64,000 nt of DNA from Cucumis sativus (GCF_000004075.3 NC_026656.2:558001-622000), one strand, 5' to 3'. Shown: positions 25,614-40,058, counted from the first letter of the stretch. The notes: generated from the sequence alone by a model not told the origin. Translations and numbers: made by a program.

Positions 25614-27406
25614 TGCATCTTCTTCCCCCCCACACTCATGTTTAAAGGGTTAGAGGGTTAAGGCTATTTCTATCTTTTTTTGTCCAATGATTTTGAGGCC
25701 AAAGTGGTTCGCTAGTTTTTGTGGAAGAGTGTATTTTTTTTTCAAATCAAAGCGATAATGGTTGAATCTCAGTATGTTGCATATTTAGATCGTCTTTGAT
25801 TCTACCCATATCAGCAAGACATTAGTGTATTTGAAATAATGGCTCTATGGCTAAAAAAAGAAAGATGGAGAGACTAATTCATACCCATTATTTATTTCAG
25901 GGTGTGAATTGTGTGTCCAAATTTGTTTCTATATAAATGCGTAATTGCCTTTGAATTTTTTTATTGAAAGAAACGACTATATATGTAAAATACTGATATA
26001 ACTTTCTTAAATGAAGTTTGATTTGTGTCTGCCTCGTTGTAACAAAGGATCACTGTTATCTTTTACTATATAATTCCTAGCAACCCAACATAAATATACA
26101 TAGTTTTCATGTGTGTACTTTAAGATCATATTCAGTTTTTCACTCCACATTATGTGTCGTTGATCCAAGAAGAATGTAATCAAACAAGTGTATAGCAAAC
26201 TCAATCCTATATTGGAAATAAGGTTTTTAAAATACCATATCAAGAAAAGACATATATGGGTAGAGTTATCAAATCAATGTTTGTTATACTTTGATCAGTT
26301 GTGAGTTTATGTTTATGATTTTTTTGTTGAAAACTTCTGTGAATGATAATAAATCAATTGTCAAAGATGCTACGTATATAGTACTCTCCAAACAAGGTAC
26401 TTTGGATTGGATTAAGTTTTATTTTAGTTTATCTAAATAATAACAATAGTTTCATGTCATGTGAAATATATATCCTTAAAACCGTGTGTTAGAAACGTCT
26501 ACAAATGTAGAAGGAGAGGAAGTTTTTTTTGTTAGGGAGAAAAATCAAACTTTCAAGATATTGTGTTATAGTTGTTTTGCTAAATAGGTTTGGTGGAACA
26601 TTAATTGGAGTGTAAAGCCTAATAAAAAAAATTACATTTGACTTCAAATTATATTTTTAAAAGAAAACGTTGGTGTTCAATTCTCACATGTGTTTGTCAT
26701 GGTTGAGAGTTGCGAATCTCTCGTGAGCCAATAACCTACATAAAAAATTCTTACATTGGTGTGATGTTGAGTCTATCACACGTCTCCAATACTCTAAAAT
26801 TAGTAGATTGAGTGTATAGTGTAGGTAGGAATACAATAGTAACACTATAATTATTTTTGTAAAGATTGTTTACGACACTCGTGACTACAAGGTGTTAAAC
26901 CAAACACAATTTAATTATTTATTGATTGGTATATATTTATTAGCTCATTGGTTGACATAGAATCTAATGCTATAATCTTTTCCTTTTAGTACACAACATT
27001 CTCTGATGCCACCTCCCGATTTTTCTTGGGTTTGGGTTTGTTTATAAGCTTTAGATCTTATTCCAACATTTGGGACAATCGTCCATAAAAATCGGGGTAT
27101 AGGTAAAAATAGAAAGAAAAAAAAATTACGACAATAAGACTCGTAACACTACATTTTCTAAATTGTAAAAGAAACAAATTTTAAGGTCGATAACTTTATG
27201 ATTACCATTTGATATCAATAATTTTGTCATATGCGTAATATGCAAAAAAAAAAAAAAAAAGGTGTGATGAATTGTTTTTCTGTAAATGTTTTTGTTAATC
27301 TCCGAATAAAAATAGTTAATCATAAATTATCATCGTTTAAATTGATATTGATAGATAAAAATTATATATATTTGACCACCCAACCCATATTGGACCAAAC
27401 TATTTC

Positions 27407-27552
27407 GGCCCAGATAAATCTCAAGGCCAAGTAATGGGCTTTCAACCTGTGTCAAAGTCTACCTTATCTCGGCCCATAAACCTCCACGCCCATTTCTTAA
27501 TTAGTATAAGCCCGTGCCCAAGGCTTTATTTCAGCCCTAATCACTAGGCCCA
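27407..27552. promoter_or_regulatory. Orphan cluster of site II (GGCCCA/TGGGCT) motifs
   Basis: GGCCCA occurs at 27407, 27471 and 27547 and TGGGCT at 27435, within 146 bases of otherwise AT-rich DNA. Such clusters usually mark promoters of broadly expressed plant genes. No credible open frame lies within 2 kb on either side, so it may drive a non-coding RNA or be the remains of a lost gene. Confidence 0.35.
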
Positions 27553-28849
27553 TTGCTCCAAGAGTTATTTCCTTTTCTTTTCTTAATTAATTGGAAAGAA
27601 AATCAAACCTTTTAACTTTAAAAGAAAAAATACACGTCCATTATTGTTAAGCTATGTCTACTTTAGCCGTTGCTTGAAGATTAACCATTTGCATAGCTTC
27701 AAGGTAAATTAAATGACAGAATTGGTAAAAGAAATAAATCTTTAGTTTCTTAGTTAATATTCATAAAATCAGTATATATGAATTACAAATTAATCCAATT
27801 TTTTAAAAAAGAATTATGTAATTATCATAATAAGTTTTCTTCATATTTAACAATCTAACTTCAGAAAGTATTGGTGGGCATTACTTTTGTAAAAAAATAA
27901 ATTACAACATTATTATTATTACTCCAACAAGAGATTCAAACATCATGACAATCCCAACAAAAGAAATCCTAGAGATTTGTGTGGGGAACCCCAAACCTCC
28001 ATATAACATTAAAATACATTATATTAGTATCACTTTTGAGGATTTTGGCAATCATTATATTTCAATTTTGACCCACCACTTTTCTCTCCATTTCTTTGTC
28101 TCTTTTATATCTTCTAAGTTTTTAAATTACAATATGAATATGAGTTATTCAGATTTGGTATCTCTCCAAAACATAACCTTATAAATAAAATGAAACCTAA
28201 ACTTATTAACTCTAATACCCTAAAATAATTAAAACTTCGATTACCATTTATTTTTTATATTTAAAAATTCAATAGTTCAAATTTCTTATTTGTCGAATAA
28301 AAAGAAAAAAAAGAAGATAGGTAACCATTTAAATTAATTTACATTACACTTCACTATGGATAACATTGTGTGAGTGGTGTGCGACTCAAATAATAAGCCT
28401 CAAGGTGGTCAATGGTGATTTCATCATTGTCTCATTGAAATTAAGTAACCAAAAAGAGAGATCTTTGAACAAAAATTGACTCCACGTCAATAAATAGGAC
28501 AACCCATTTACTTACTTTTTTTTTTTTTTCGTGGATCATGCAATAAGAAAAAATTAATTGGATGTATATTTATTTAATAAGACTATGGGTAATTCTAATT
28601 CATTGTGGTTAGGTTTTGTTTAAAATGACTTTTTAAATATTAAGAAAAAACCATGTATTTGATAAAATCAGAAATGGATCTAGTAGAACCCACTTTTTAA
28701 AACACACATGTTCATGATTTACATAGTTTAGAAAATTTAAGGCTGATTAATTTGCCAAATCTCTTGATCTTAGCACTAGATAAATATTAATTTAGCATGC
28801 ATTTCATTGTTTTTCAAGAAGGGTAAAAAAAAACATACCATATACGAAA

Positions 28850-28850
<1 letters not shown>

Positions 28851-28913
<63 letters not shown>
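28851..28913. repeat. Long (TA)n microsatellite
   Basis: Sixty-three bases of uninterrupted TA repeat (31.5 units). Such tracts form cruciforms, are highly length-variable and are error-prone in assembly. Confidence 0.98.
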
Positions 28914-28916
<3 letters not shown>

Positions 28917-31900
28917 TAGCTTTTAAAAAGTTAGGTCATCACACTAAGAAATTAGGCTTCACAATTTGTGGGTTTTATTTATTTATTTATAAGAAAACTT
29001 ATTATTTGAGTATTTTTCCAACCAAACCAAGAGATGCATACAAATTAGGGTTTCACTTTTGTATTTGCAAGGGAATTTCCCCTCCAAACATTGTGGGTAT
29101 ACCAAAAATATGTTGACCCATCAAAATCAAATGAATCCTATTTCTAATCATTCACTAAAATTTGGGCTTGAGAGTGAATTGATTTCCCCTATTCTCATAA
29201 TTTGTCAACTTAAGATAAGGTTTTAAATGTTGTGAAAGTGGTGAGATAATAATGCCCTTTTTTTCTTGACTTTTTTCCTCCTCCAATTTCAACTCTCTTT
29301 TTAGTATTTGAAAAGGTACAAACACCATTTTGATTTATAATCATGCATTGACATTATTACATATATGTTATTTTTTACACAATTTTTATTTAATTCATTA
29401 GGGTTAAGTCTCAATAATGGGCATGTAAATAAACCAATGATTATGGTCAACAAGCCTTTGAGGGGAAAAACTATATATTATCAAATAGAGAATGTGTGGG
29501 CTTATGTGTGCAATCTTAGAAAAATCTATTTTCCATTATGTGTGTAAATGTTTATATATATGTGTGTGTGTGTGATATTATCAACTTTCTTATTTAATAC
29601 AAATCATGAACTTTCGCTATAGTAATTAGCAATCTAATGATTTTTCGTGCATTTCTAATATTATTATGTATTCAATGAAGTAAATTTATGTTTGACATCT
29701 AAGATATTCAACTATCGATTTTTAATATAGTAATTGATGTATTATTTATAAGAAAAGTGGAAATTTTGAGCCTACTTCTTCCACTAGAACGTACCTAATT
29801 TAGTTTTATTAATTAAATTAAAGAGAGAAAGATGCTTTATCATTTAACTTTCAAACAAACACTTATGCATATCACTTAATCAAGTCAAATGTGTGTGTGT
29901 GGTTTTCTTTAAGGAAATATGTTGTTTGGGATATTTAATAAATCAGTTTAATTAAATTGTTGTTTAGTGTCAAAATAATTCATTAATCATCATTCTTCGT
30001 ATTACTTTGTGAGTAAGAGAGAGTAAACCTGTGGGGGGCAATTAAGTGCTTAATTATCATGTTTTTATTGGAAAGTAAATTTTGAAACATTATGATTATA
30101 TCCATTAAGGTCTAATAATCCAAAATATATGTCTAGGAGACCACTTCTATAGAAATCCATCTCTTTTAATTTTTAAATTTTGTTAATGCATGATTATTGC
30201 AAGTCAATGTACAATGTCAAGTTTAGATTTTACAAAGAGATAGAATAGCTACGGATCTCCAATTTGGAGTAAACCATGAAAGAAAGTTATTGCAAAATTA
30301 ACCTAGAATGATTTTAATTGAAACAATAATTAAAATAATACAATTTTGACCCTTTAGTTTTCTTGGAACGTGACGAAGATGCTGAAGATGCTATAGAACT
30401 GTCAAGCTAAGTTAGGATGCCGTGGTGCACCCTTTAATCTCCTCTTGCCTTATGAAGCTTTAAAATGATGAAATATAACTATTTTTAAAAAAGAACTATA
30501 TTTTAGATTTTCATTGTCCAAGAAATTGTCTCTTACACATTTTCTATACCATACATGACAATAAAAAATGTGTACTTACCATAGTGGCAGAGCGTCCCTA
30601 ACCGCTATCTCTCTTCATCTCACATCTCAAGTTTCAGTCCTTGCCCTAAACTAATATTTTAACATACAAAAACATGCATACCTTACATTTATCATTAACG
30701 TTCTTTAGTCTAAAACTACATGAAAAACATGCATATATACCTTAATTATTTATATATCATTTTAAAATACATTCAAATAAAAATACTTTAAAAAAGAAAA
30801 AAAAATACCCAAACAAATATGGTTGTGTTATTTATCTCCAAATATCCTAATAATTTATCATTCTCTACACACATGGGTTTATATCTACATGAATTTTAGG
30901 CATATATGTGGAGATGTTGACTACTCAAATGGAAGGTATGTATCATCATCATTACGAAGAAAAAAAGTTGAACACCATAGCTTTTAAACGTTCTATTATA
31001 GAAATGACTCACTAATACACTTTCTTTTTATGATAGAGTACAATAGGGAATCGACCTTCCAACTGTTTGACCTTTACCATTAAGTTATTTAACTTACTTT
31101 GACAGTATACATCTTTTTCAAAAAACTTACTTTGACAGTACATGAAAGAAGCAGAAAGACATTAACACATAGTATCTCAAAACCCAGAAAACCATGTGCA
31201 GTGTGAAGCCATGGGTCTAAAAGTTGTTGAAAGCTTTGTAATATAAAACACACACATGACACACTTCCCAAAGCAGATTCCCCAAAAGGAATAACACAAC
31301 ATAAAGAACATAGTTTTTCATGACAGAAAAAGAAAAATCAACTTCACTTCCTTTTAATGTATATGTCTATATATAGAAATTCCAGCAATAAAGGACCAAA
31401 TTAAACTCAACTTTTTTCTTTATTAATATTATTATTTTCCTTCTTTTCCTCTTTAATTAATGGCTCAGAAGAATGTGTCCTTACATATCCATGTGCACAG
31501 ATCTGCCCCCCACGTGCGATATGGCTCTCTGTTTCAACACATATTTTTCTCTTTTTTTACTTTCAAACCCTTTTCCCACATCAAAAGAAAGAAGAAAAAA
31601 ATATAATTAAAACATAAAACTTAATACCCAATTCAAAAGGGTTCAAAAAGATTCCCCAAAAGATGGAGATATTATTATTCAAAGTGTTAAGATAAGTTTC
31701 AAGAATAAAAGGATATATCTCTTGAACAAAATGAACGGTACCTCTAGTGACACGTTCATCATCTTCATATTTTCTATCTTATGAAACTTTTGTTTGAAGA
31801 GATCTCCCATTACCCTACATAAATAAGTGTGATAAATAATAGAGTAACTTTTACGTCAAACAACTTTAAAATCGAAAACAAGAAACCATGAGCTACGTAG

Positions 31901-34900
31901 ATGTGAGACAACTATGTAATACTCTTTCAATATTTTGCCTAATACCCCAACGACTTTGTATATTCGTAACCTAACACAGATAATAATAACAATATTCATA
32001 TTACTATATTATTATCATGGACTTTTGGAAATCTGTTTTGCATTTATTTTGGTTTTGACTTTCGTTTTTTCAAAGATCAAAAATAAAAATATAAATTTTG
32101 GTGAGGTTTCTGGAAGAAGGGAATTTAGATGAGCTGTGTGAAATAGCTGGCTTTGGCATTGGCTGTGTATGAAAGGATCTGATGTATATCACGTGCAAAT
32201 GTATTGTTCTTAGGGTTAATTATTGTATTATTTAAAACAACCAAAATCTGAGGCTGCCTTTGGATTGGCTACTGTGATTCTGAAGCTCCATGATTAAACT
32301 AATTAAAAAGTTATTGATTAAGTTAATCAGACCATGTGTTAATGATTGAAGGTGGTATATTTTGATAACAGTGCTCAATCTATCACCTACACCTTTCTAT
32401 TTTAAGTTCTATTTTTCTTAACATAATAAATGTGGGGTACTATTAATTTGAACCCATATAAGAAATCTCTTAGTTGCAAGGAGATCAACCTCCAAATCCT
32501 AAAAAAAAAAAAAAGATTACATTCATTGCTAAGCTAAGTTCGTTTTAGTATCTATAAGAGGGCCGATTGAGTAGATTTGACTACGAATATGTTAGGAAAT
32601 AAAAGATTTAGGTGTGATTCAAAAGTTAAAGATGATGAAGAAATTACTATAGATCGTCGTTGAGCAAAAAACCACTTGTCACGTTAATTTTTATTTGAAG
32701 CTTTTAATGTCACAAGACTTTAAACATAGTTTTAATTATCATTGAAAATTTGTCACTTATTCAATATCGTCTCCTACCTCACCAACTCGTTTAACAATAA
32801 AACCTAAAATCTATACCAAACTTAATCATTTCAATATCATTGTAAGTTTTGAAAAAGAATTAATTACTAAATATATAATTATATGTTACACCTCATTAAT
32901 TATAACTTTTTGATAAAATCAAGAAAATAGTATTTATAAGTCACTGAAGGCTGTGTGTGTGTGAATTTTAAAATAAAACTTATAATAGGTAAACATTAGT
33001 AATTTTTTCCAAGTTTAAAATTAAAATAGTAATATTTCAGAATTCAAACTCATGAAATTAAAAGTTTTGAAGATAAATACAACTTGAAAAAAAAAAAAAA
33101 TCTTAAAAGAGAGAGAAAAGGAAAGAAGGAAGCCCAATGTTTCCTTCTGGCAGGCCCTTTTCCAATGTCCTGGGGTGTTGCCACGTATTCCTAATAATTT
33201 ATTTTCCAATTGAATTAATGAGAAATTGAGAATAGTAGTAATAATTAAAACAATTAAAAAAATGAACTAAAATATTTATATAATAAATTAAAATATCACA
33301 ATTTAACTTAAATGCATTATGATATACGAAATAGATTATATCAATTTTGAGGGTGTTTAAATTATTGCAATAATATTTTTCAAGTTAGGGAGATCATACC
33401 AATAAAATTAAAGTTCATATTAGTAACCCTTAAACTAAAACTGATGGGTTTTATTTTCTTAATAAAAAGAAAAGGTAAAAAAGAATATTGTTATCTTTTA
33501 GAAAAGAAAGAAAAACGTAGACATGAGTCAAACAATGAAGGCCCTGAATGAGTCATAAACAGCAAAGTTAGGCAGCTGGATCATGTGCCTCCATGATCAC
33601 CATTCACTCAACTACCTAAGCCCATCATCACCATTAAAATAAACCCTCTCGGCTCCACTTCTCTCTACGACCCCACCCACCATCCATCCAATAAGAATCA
33701 ACATATTCCTCTCCATTTCACTCTGCTTTACAACACCCACTACACTCTACTGCTTTTCTCTCTTCTTTTCTTTTCTAATTTTGTTTTTACCCATTTGGTA
33801 AAATTAAGAAGAGAAAATAAATATTAACTTTTTGGTTTCTTAACTTTGCCATAATAAGAATTCCCTTTTCGACACTGTCCTTTTGTGCAAATCTAGTAAC
33901 CCCAAACATTCCTCTGTCCTAATCCCTATTCCATTTATATATTCTTTTCATAATGTGTATTATAATATTTTAAGATTAAGATCCTTTGAAAAGTGGTATG
34001 ATTAATACTCCTACCCTAAGTTTTAAAGCATAACTAAACTATACGTTATTTATGCAAAATAATTGGATACCATATGATCTATTCTACATGTCCTCGCAGC
34101 CGTAGTAATTCAAGCTGAGGTTTTTGAAACTCTTATGTATATTATTTTAGTGGCATGCAACAAGTGGGAGATGATGTATATCACTTCCTTTGTATACATG
34201 AACCAAAAGAGTTTGGTCAAAAGAAAGAAAGAAAAAGCATGATTTCACCTTTTATAAGGTTGTGTGTAAACATACAGTAGTCATTGAAAAATGTATTTTT
34301 TAAGAAAAACAATTTAGACATTAAGGACAAAGATTGATGAAGGTATACATTTCAAGGATCCAATAATAAGGGAGATTAAATGGAGTCTTGTATTCAAAGT
34401 AAAACTTTTAAAAGTCTTATTATCAAGAAAAGTATCATACATGTGAAAAATGTGGTATTTGGTTGGCGAGAATATTGAATATTTTAGAGATGATGAACAC
34501 TAATTAATAAGACATCTACTATTGAAGCAACACCTTTAATAATAATAATAATAGAACCAAATTTAACAAATGTTATCAAACATATATATATTCTTTAAGT
34601 TTTGTATATGTTATGTAACATCATTAATTATTAGTAACAACCAAAATTAGTTAGTATATCAATCCACGCAATTGTCCATATACAAAAAAAAAATGGCACA
34701 CATGTTATCAATTTAGTGATAAGACTTCTATTGATATATTATTGATAAATTTTTATTAGCAAGATATTGATTTAAATATTTTCTTTTTTTGTTGTATTAT
34801 ATTATATTTGTAAATACTTTGAACCTTGTCGTTATATGATAAAAACGATATGGCGAGAAAATGAGAACATACTACTGGAGAAACAAGAAAGTGACGCACC

Positions 34901-37900
34901 AATTCCCAAAAACGCGTAGTTGTCTACCTTTTCTTTTTCTTCTAATTTTGCTATGTGGTATTTTTTTTTTATTTTAAAAAATTTTCAATCATTTTAAAAG
35001 TTACAATATTATCATTCATTTTTACTAGCATTTCAAAAGATATCTTTTATGTAAAACTCTATTAAAATGTCAGATGAAATCTGAGACCAACATATCATTT
35101 TAAGTTATCGTCACATATCAATTTGCAAAATTTCAATTGACCCAAAAAATTAAACTGGTAGATGAAAGTGAGTTTAATGTTAGGGACAATTATGCAAATG
35201 TAACCAGGTCTAAAATACTAGCATATAAATCATATTGTAAAAGACTTTGCAATGTAGAAAATTTTAATTAAATAATCCTCTGTATATTACTAGTACGAGT
35301 CTTTTGACTATAACTTATATCAATTCTCCATATTATCGATAGCTTATATCGTGTGATAGGTTTTGTTGTAATTGTAATTCTTTAAATTTCTTGCTCTACC
35401 TTCCAATGCCTAATTAACCACAATATTATTATATCATCTATCACTCTTATTCTCACTTATGGGTTTAAAATATGTAGAAAACCTAGAAAAACATAAAAAT
35501 CACTATTAGTGATTAAGAAGGTAATAACATTATAAAGATTTGAATATAAAACCTTTTGGAGAACCTTCTTTGATATTATGCTGCTTAATGACGCTCAAAA
35601 GTTAAGGTAGGAAGAACGTAAATTTAATATCGTCTTACAACTTTTAAGTATAAATGAAAGTCGTATTTAAACTTAAAGACGTTTTTGAAGTGGAAATGGG
35701 GTATTGTTTTATTTATTTATTTTTGGTTAAATGACAGTATAAGTGAGAGCAGAGATTAGCTAAATATAGGGTTATGATGAAGAAGGAGGGGAGTGGAGCA
35801 TTAGGGCACTAAAGAAACTTATGTCTCCTTTCCTTCCATCTGTTTGATGAAATGCCTGTGAGAAAGTGACAGGCTCTTCAATGTCTTCAAAAGAAGAAAA
35901 TTCCCATTCTCTTTGCGTCCATCACGCAATTCCATTTTCTCCTTTACACACCAACTTGTAAACTATTTGTGATTGTGATAGGATACATATCAAATTAAGA
36001 TTATGCCAAAAATGGGGAATAATAATGTAATTTTGCTTCAATCGCTTGATCATTTTCTCTCTATAGTAGCATTATTCTTTCTTTTTTTCTTTTGGTCAAA
36101 TATGCATTGGAGACAGCCTTATTCTGTCCATTTTGGTTGTGTGTTTGACACCCAACAAAGCCTAAATTTGTAGTCAAGTTTTCAAATCTTTTTAATTCTA
36201 TGGGATGGCTTTTTTGGTGGTGGTGGCTTTTCTTGTGCCTTGCATTTTGAGGGAAAAAAAAAACCACCCAAAGTTCTTCCATTGGGTTTTGGTTTTGGTA
36301 CAATTACACTATTTTATATTAGTGATATGAAACCTTAGCAATCTATAAATTAGGTCTAACCTAAAAGAATTCTAAAATCCTAGAAATCAAGTTGACGTTT
36401 ATTCAAAGAATAAAAGATTAAATAATATGGATTTATTTTTTGATCCAAGATCAAGAGATAGTGGAAACTAGTTCTCTTCAACTTCAAGTTAGAATACTTC
36501 ACAAATAAGTTGATAAGACCTACTCTTGAGTGTTCACTACAAATCTCAAAATGATTGAAATTTTGTAATCTATACTAAATGATTTATTTTCTCAACAGAA
36601 ACCTAAAAACCTAAAACTAATCTTTCAAACACTTAATTATATCCTAAGAAAAAGAAGTTAAAATATTCATTCTACCCCTAGCTAACTCACATAAGACAAA
36701 ATGAAGTATGTAGCAAATGACTTTTAACAAAGTTGAATTTATTTTATCTTGAAACATCATATAAAACCAATTAGAGAATTTTCAATCAATTTAATGTTGT
36801 TGCTTAAATTCATTCGGATAATCTTTATTTGTACCTGAAAGTTCAAAACTAGTTATAACTTCTTGACCCTTAACCACATGTGATGAATTGATACTCTAAT
36901 TAGAAGTAACATGAGGATATTTTGACGGACCATACTATAAACATGCTACTTTACCAAATTGTAAGTTGTTTGTATAATATAATTTCACTTGGTCAAGACC
37001 ATTCACATTTCTTTTTAATGTATTATAAATAAAAAGGTAAGGTTTATATTTTTGAGAAGGCTAAGTTATCAAAGATACATCTCATTTTTGTCATTTTCTT
37101 GGCCCATAGCCCATCCCCCATCCCCCATCATGGCTTAACCCTAAAGTTCATAAACAAAGTAGCCAATATTTTTTGCATTTTTCTACCAAAATATCATAGC
37201 TAGTCAACTGATTGGTTTAGGATGAAAAAAAAAAGAAGGGAAAACTATATGGTAAAATGTACAGTAAAAATTAATAACTTTTCCCCCCTAAAAAAAGGAC
37301 AGTCCTTTGGAGAGAAATAAGACCAACTTTTCAGAAACATTCCAATTGTGCTAATTGATTTTTATTTTTACCATACAATAAAAAGTCCCTTTTTTCTTCA
37401 AGGTATACATATAAAATTATTGTCTCAACATTTTTTTAACCTTTTTTCAATTTGAAACTAATATTTCTTTTCATTTTATGAAAAAAAAGTTGGGTTTTTT
37501 TTTTTTTCTCTGTCAAGGATCAATCATTTGTAAATAGTGAAAATTGATGGAACCCCACATAAACTTACACCAAAGTGAATCTTTTTAAGGATTAAAAAAT
37601 ATGCCTTGTTGACTTTAATAAACTCACTTCACATTATTGGATTAGAAAAAAAAACGCAAAAAATAATCTAATAAAAATGAGGTTGTTGTATTTTGTAATT
37701 GAAGTTCTAATTAATTGTTTTATTACTTAATATCAACTTTACCTATAGTTGTGTGAGAAAGTTAATTGAGAGCAATAATTTTGATCATTTATATTAATTC
37801 CAAAAAAAGTGGGGAAAATATTTTAATTTCTGTAATTTAAGAAAATTATATTTAAAGTATAATTCCGGGAAACTTTTTATAAGAAAATTTGATTGGGAAA

Positions 37901-38379
37901 TTGAATCAAACTACCATAAAAAAGGTATGTGCTGACTGATGAAGAGGAGTATTTGAACCAATTAATACAAATTTGTGACACAACAAATTATACTCAATGG
38001 TTAGAATGTGATATATGGTATGAAATTTTGAGTATGTAATGTTTGATAGGAGTGATGAATATTGGTTGATTGGTATGAATTTTTGAACAAAATTGTTGAT
38101 TTAATAAATGGTTACATGATGATAATGGATGGTTGTTAAAATGAGTGTAATTGGGAAAACATAAAGAAATATATAAAGAATCTAATTTTCTCTCTCCTAC
38201 CTTCTATTAATACCTTATCCAGCCCCCCATTTTGTAGACTAAGAAAAAGAATACAAAAAAGAAAAACCAAGCAGCCATTAGAAAAGATTGATCTCTCTGT
38301 ATCTCTCTCCAATTCATGTACCTGATTCCCACACAACACAAGTACTTCACATCATTCCCCTTCATTAATCATCATCATC

Positions 38380-39936
38380 ATGTGTCTTTCAATTTCAAAC
38401 CCCTCTTCTCCCCCTCCAACCAAATCCCCTCCGCCGCCACCGCCGCCCCCCTCCCAATTACTTCACTTCTTCGACCTTTCCCCCAAAAAACAACTGCCGC
38501 CACCGCCGCCGCCGCAGCAGTTACTTTCGTGTTCACAAATTGTCACCGAAGCCAAATCTTTGTTCTCATTGGCTTTCCCCATTGCTCTAACGGCTCTCAT
38601 AATCTATTCCCGTTCAATCATTTCCATGCTTTTCCTCGGCAGGCTCGGTGACATGGAACTCGCCGCCGGTTCACTCGCCATCGCCTTCGCTAATATCACC
38701 GGTTACTCTGTTCTCTCCGGTTTAGCTTTAGGCATGGAACCACTCTGTTCTCAAGCCTTCGGAGCCCAGCGTCCGAAGCTACTTTCTCTAACCCTTCACC
38801 GAGCGGTAATTTTTCTTCTTGTTTCTTCCATACCCATATTTTTACTGTGGGTAAATATGGGTAAAATCCTCCTCTTTCTCCGTCAAGATCCAAGCATCAC
38901 AGAAATGGCTCAAACTTATTTGATTTTCTCTCTCCCTGACCTTCTCACCAATTCTTTCATTAACCCGATCAGAATTTACCTTCGCGCTCAGGGCATCACC
39001 GTCCCGTTAACTTTGGCATCGCTCGGCGGGGCTCTCTGTCACGTGCCGATCAATTTCTTGTTGGTTAGTTATTTTGATTTTGGAGTAGCCGGGGTGGCGG
39101 CTTCAGCGGCGGCTACGAATTTATTAGTGTTGGTATTTTTGGTGGCGTACGTCGTCGTTTCGGGAGTTCATGCTCCGACGTGGACGGCGCCGAGCCGGGA
39201 ATGTTTGAGTGGCTGGAAGCCGCTTTTGGAGCTAGCTGCGCCGAGCTGTATATCGGTTTGCTTGGAGTGGTGGTGGTACGAGATTATGATCGTGCTGTGT
39301 GGACTTCTTGTGGACCCTAAAGCAACGGTTGCTTCGATGGGGGTATTGATTCAAACCACGTCGTTGATTTATATTTTTCCCTCGTCTCTTGGATTTGCTG
39401 TTTCCACCCGCGTCGGGAATGAGCTTGGCGGCGGTCGGCCGGAGAAGGCAAAGCTTTCCGCTGTGGTGGCGGTGTTTGTAGCGGCGATGATGGGGTTAGG
39501 AGCGACGTCGTTTGCAACAGGGATGAGGAATAAATGGGCTAGGATGTTTACCGACGACGGCGAGATTCTCCGGCTAACGTCTGTGGCGTTGCCTATTTTG
39601 GGCCTGTGTGAACTCGGAAACTGCCCGCAGACCGTTGGATGCGGCGTTTTGAGAGGGTGCGCGCGGCCGTCTGCGGCGGCGAATATAAACCTTGGCGCGT
39701 TTTACGGCGTTGGTATGCCGGTGGCGGTTGGGCTTGCGTTTAGATTAGGGGTTGGGTTTTGTGGGCTTTGGCTGGGCCTATTGTCAGCCCAAGTGTGTTG
39801 TGCTGGGCTTATGTTGTATGTGATTGGCACCACTGACTGGGACTTCCAAGCTTGTAGGTCCCACTTGCTGACGTGTTATGCGGGTGATGAATTACCCTTA
39901 CTTTCTCCCCCCCAACACATAATTGATTCTTCCTAA
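38380..39936 (+). CDS. MATE-family efflux transporter, DTX48-51 clade (518 aa, intronless)
   Basis: One uninterrupted frame encodes 518 residues. MATE proteins are 12-helix antiporters that move organic compounds out of the cytosol using H+ or Na+ gradients. After a proline-rich N-terminus (residues about 9-47, two poly-P runs) come features of the plant DTX48-51 group: LFLGRLGDMELAAGSL, the GMEPLCSQAFGA block, RIYLRAQGITVPLT, the SCISVCLEWWWYEIM signature, STRVGNELGGGRPEKA, and GCGVLRGCARPS. About twelve hydrophobic helices in two halves can be traced. Lack of introns is typical of this clade, whose Arabidopsis members (ADP1/ABS3, BCD1/ZRZ and others) act at endosomal membranes and alter organ initiation, iron handling or senescence. 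Substrate unknown. An upstream ATG at 38316 opens an overlapping out-of-frame uORF if transcription starts before it. Confidence 0.93.
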   Translation: MCLSISNPSSPPPTKSPPPPPPPPSQLLHFFDLSPKKQLPPPPPPQQLLSCSQIVTEAKSLFSLAFPIALTALIIYSRSIISMLFLGRLGDMELAAGSLAIAFANITGYSVLSGLALGMEPLCSQAFGAQRPKLLSLTLHRAVIFLLVSSIPIFLLWVNMGKILLFLRQDPSITEMAQTYLIFSLPDLLTNSFINPIRIYLRAQGITVPLTLASLGGALCHVPINFLLVSYFDFGVAGVAASAAATNLLVLVFLVAYVVVSGVHAPTWTAPSRECLSGWKPLLELAAPSCISVCLEWWWYEIMIVLCGLLVDPKATVASMGVLIQTTSLIYIFPSSLGFAVSTRVGNELGGGRPEKAKLSAVVAVFVAAMMGLGATSFATGMRNKWARMFTDDGEILRLTSVALPILGLCELGNCPQTVGCGVLRGCARPSAAANINLGAFYGVGMPVAVGLAFRLGVGFCGLWLGLLSAQVCCAGLMLYVIGTTDWDFQACRSHLLTCYAGDELPLLSPPQHIIDSS

Positions 39937-40058
39937 TTTACACCAAATTGTAAAACAATTTCATCTTGAAAACTACCTTTTTTCTTTAACCTCATTGGAA
40001 TCCCTATCCATATAAAAATATATATATATTCTTGAATCAACTCAACTTTTGTAATCAC

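Larger units (their letters stand above)
25614..38379. other. Large gene desert (about 12.8 kb)
   Basis: No coding region could be supported on either strand. All open frames are short and AT-driven. Seen within it: an orphan cluster of site II promoter words (27407-27552), a long (TA)n microsatellite (28851-28913), and pyrimidine-rich leader-like DNA around 33650-33780 with a small hairpin word pair (gatcatg/catgatc near 33578-33598). The last few hundred bases should hold the promoter of the MATE gene. Regulatory DNA or non-coding transcripts are possible but not shown. Confidence 0.6.

Noticed and set aside
30580-30660. Short segment considered as a tRNA because of 'agtggcagagcgtcc' and 'caagtttcagtcc'
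   Set aside because: No complete A and B boxes at the right spacing and no acceptor stem could be paired.
33560-33620. Hairpin word pair gatcatg / catgatc considered as a microRNA precursor
   Set aside because: The stem is only seven bases and no known mature microRNA sequence is present.
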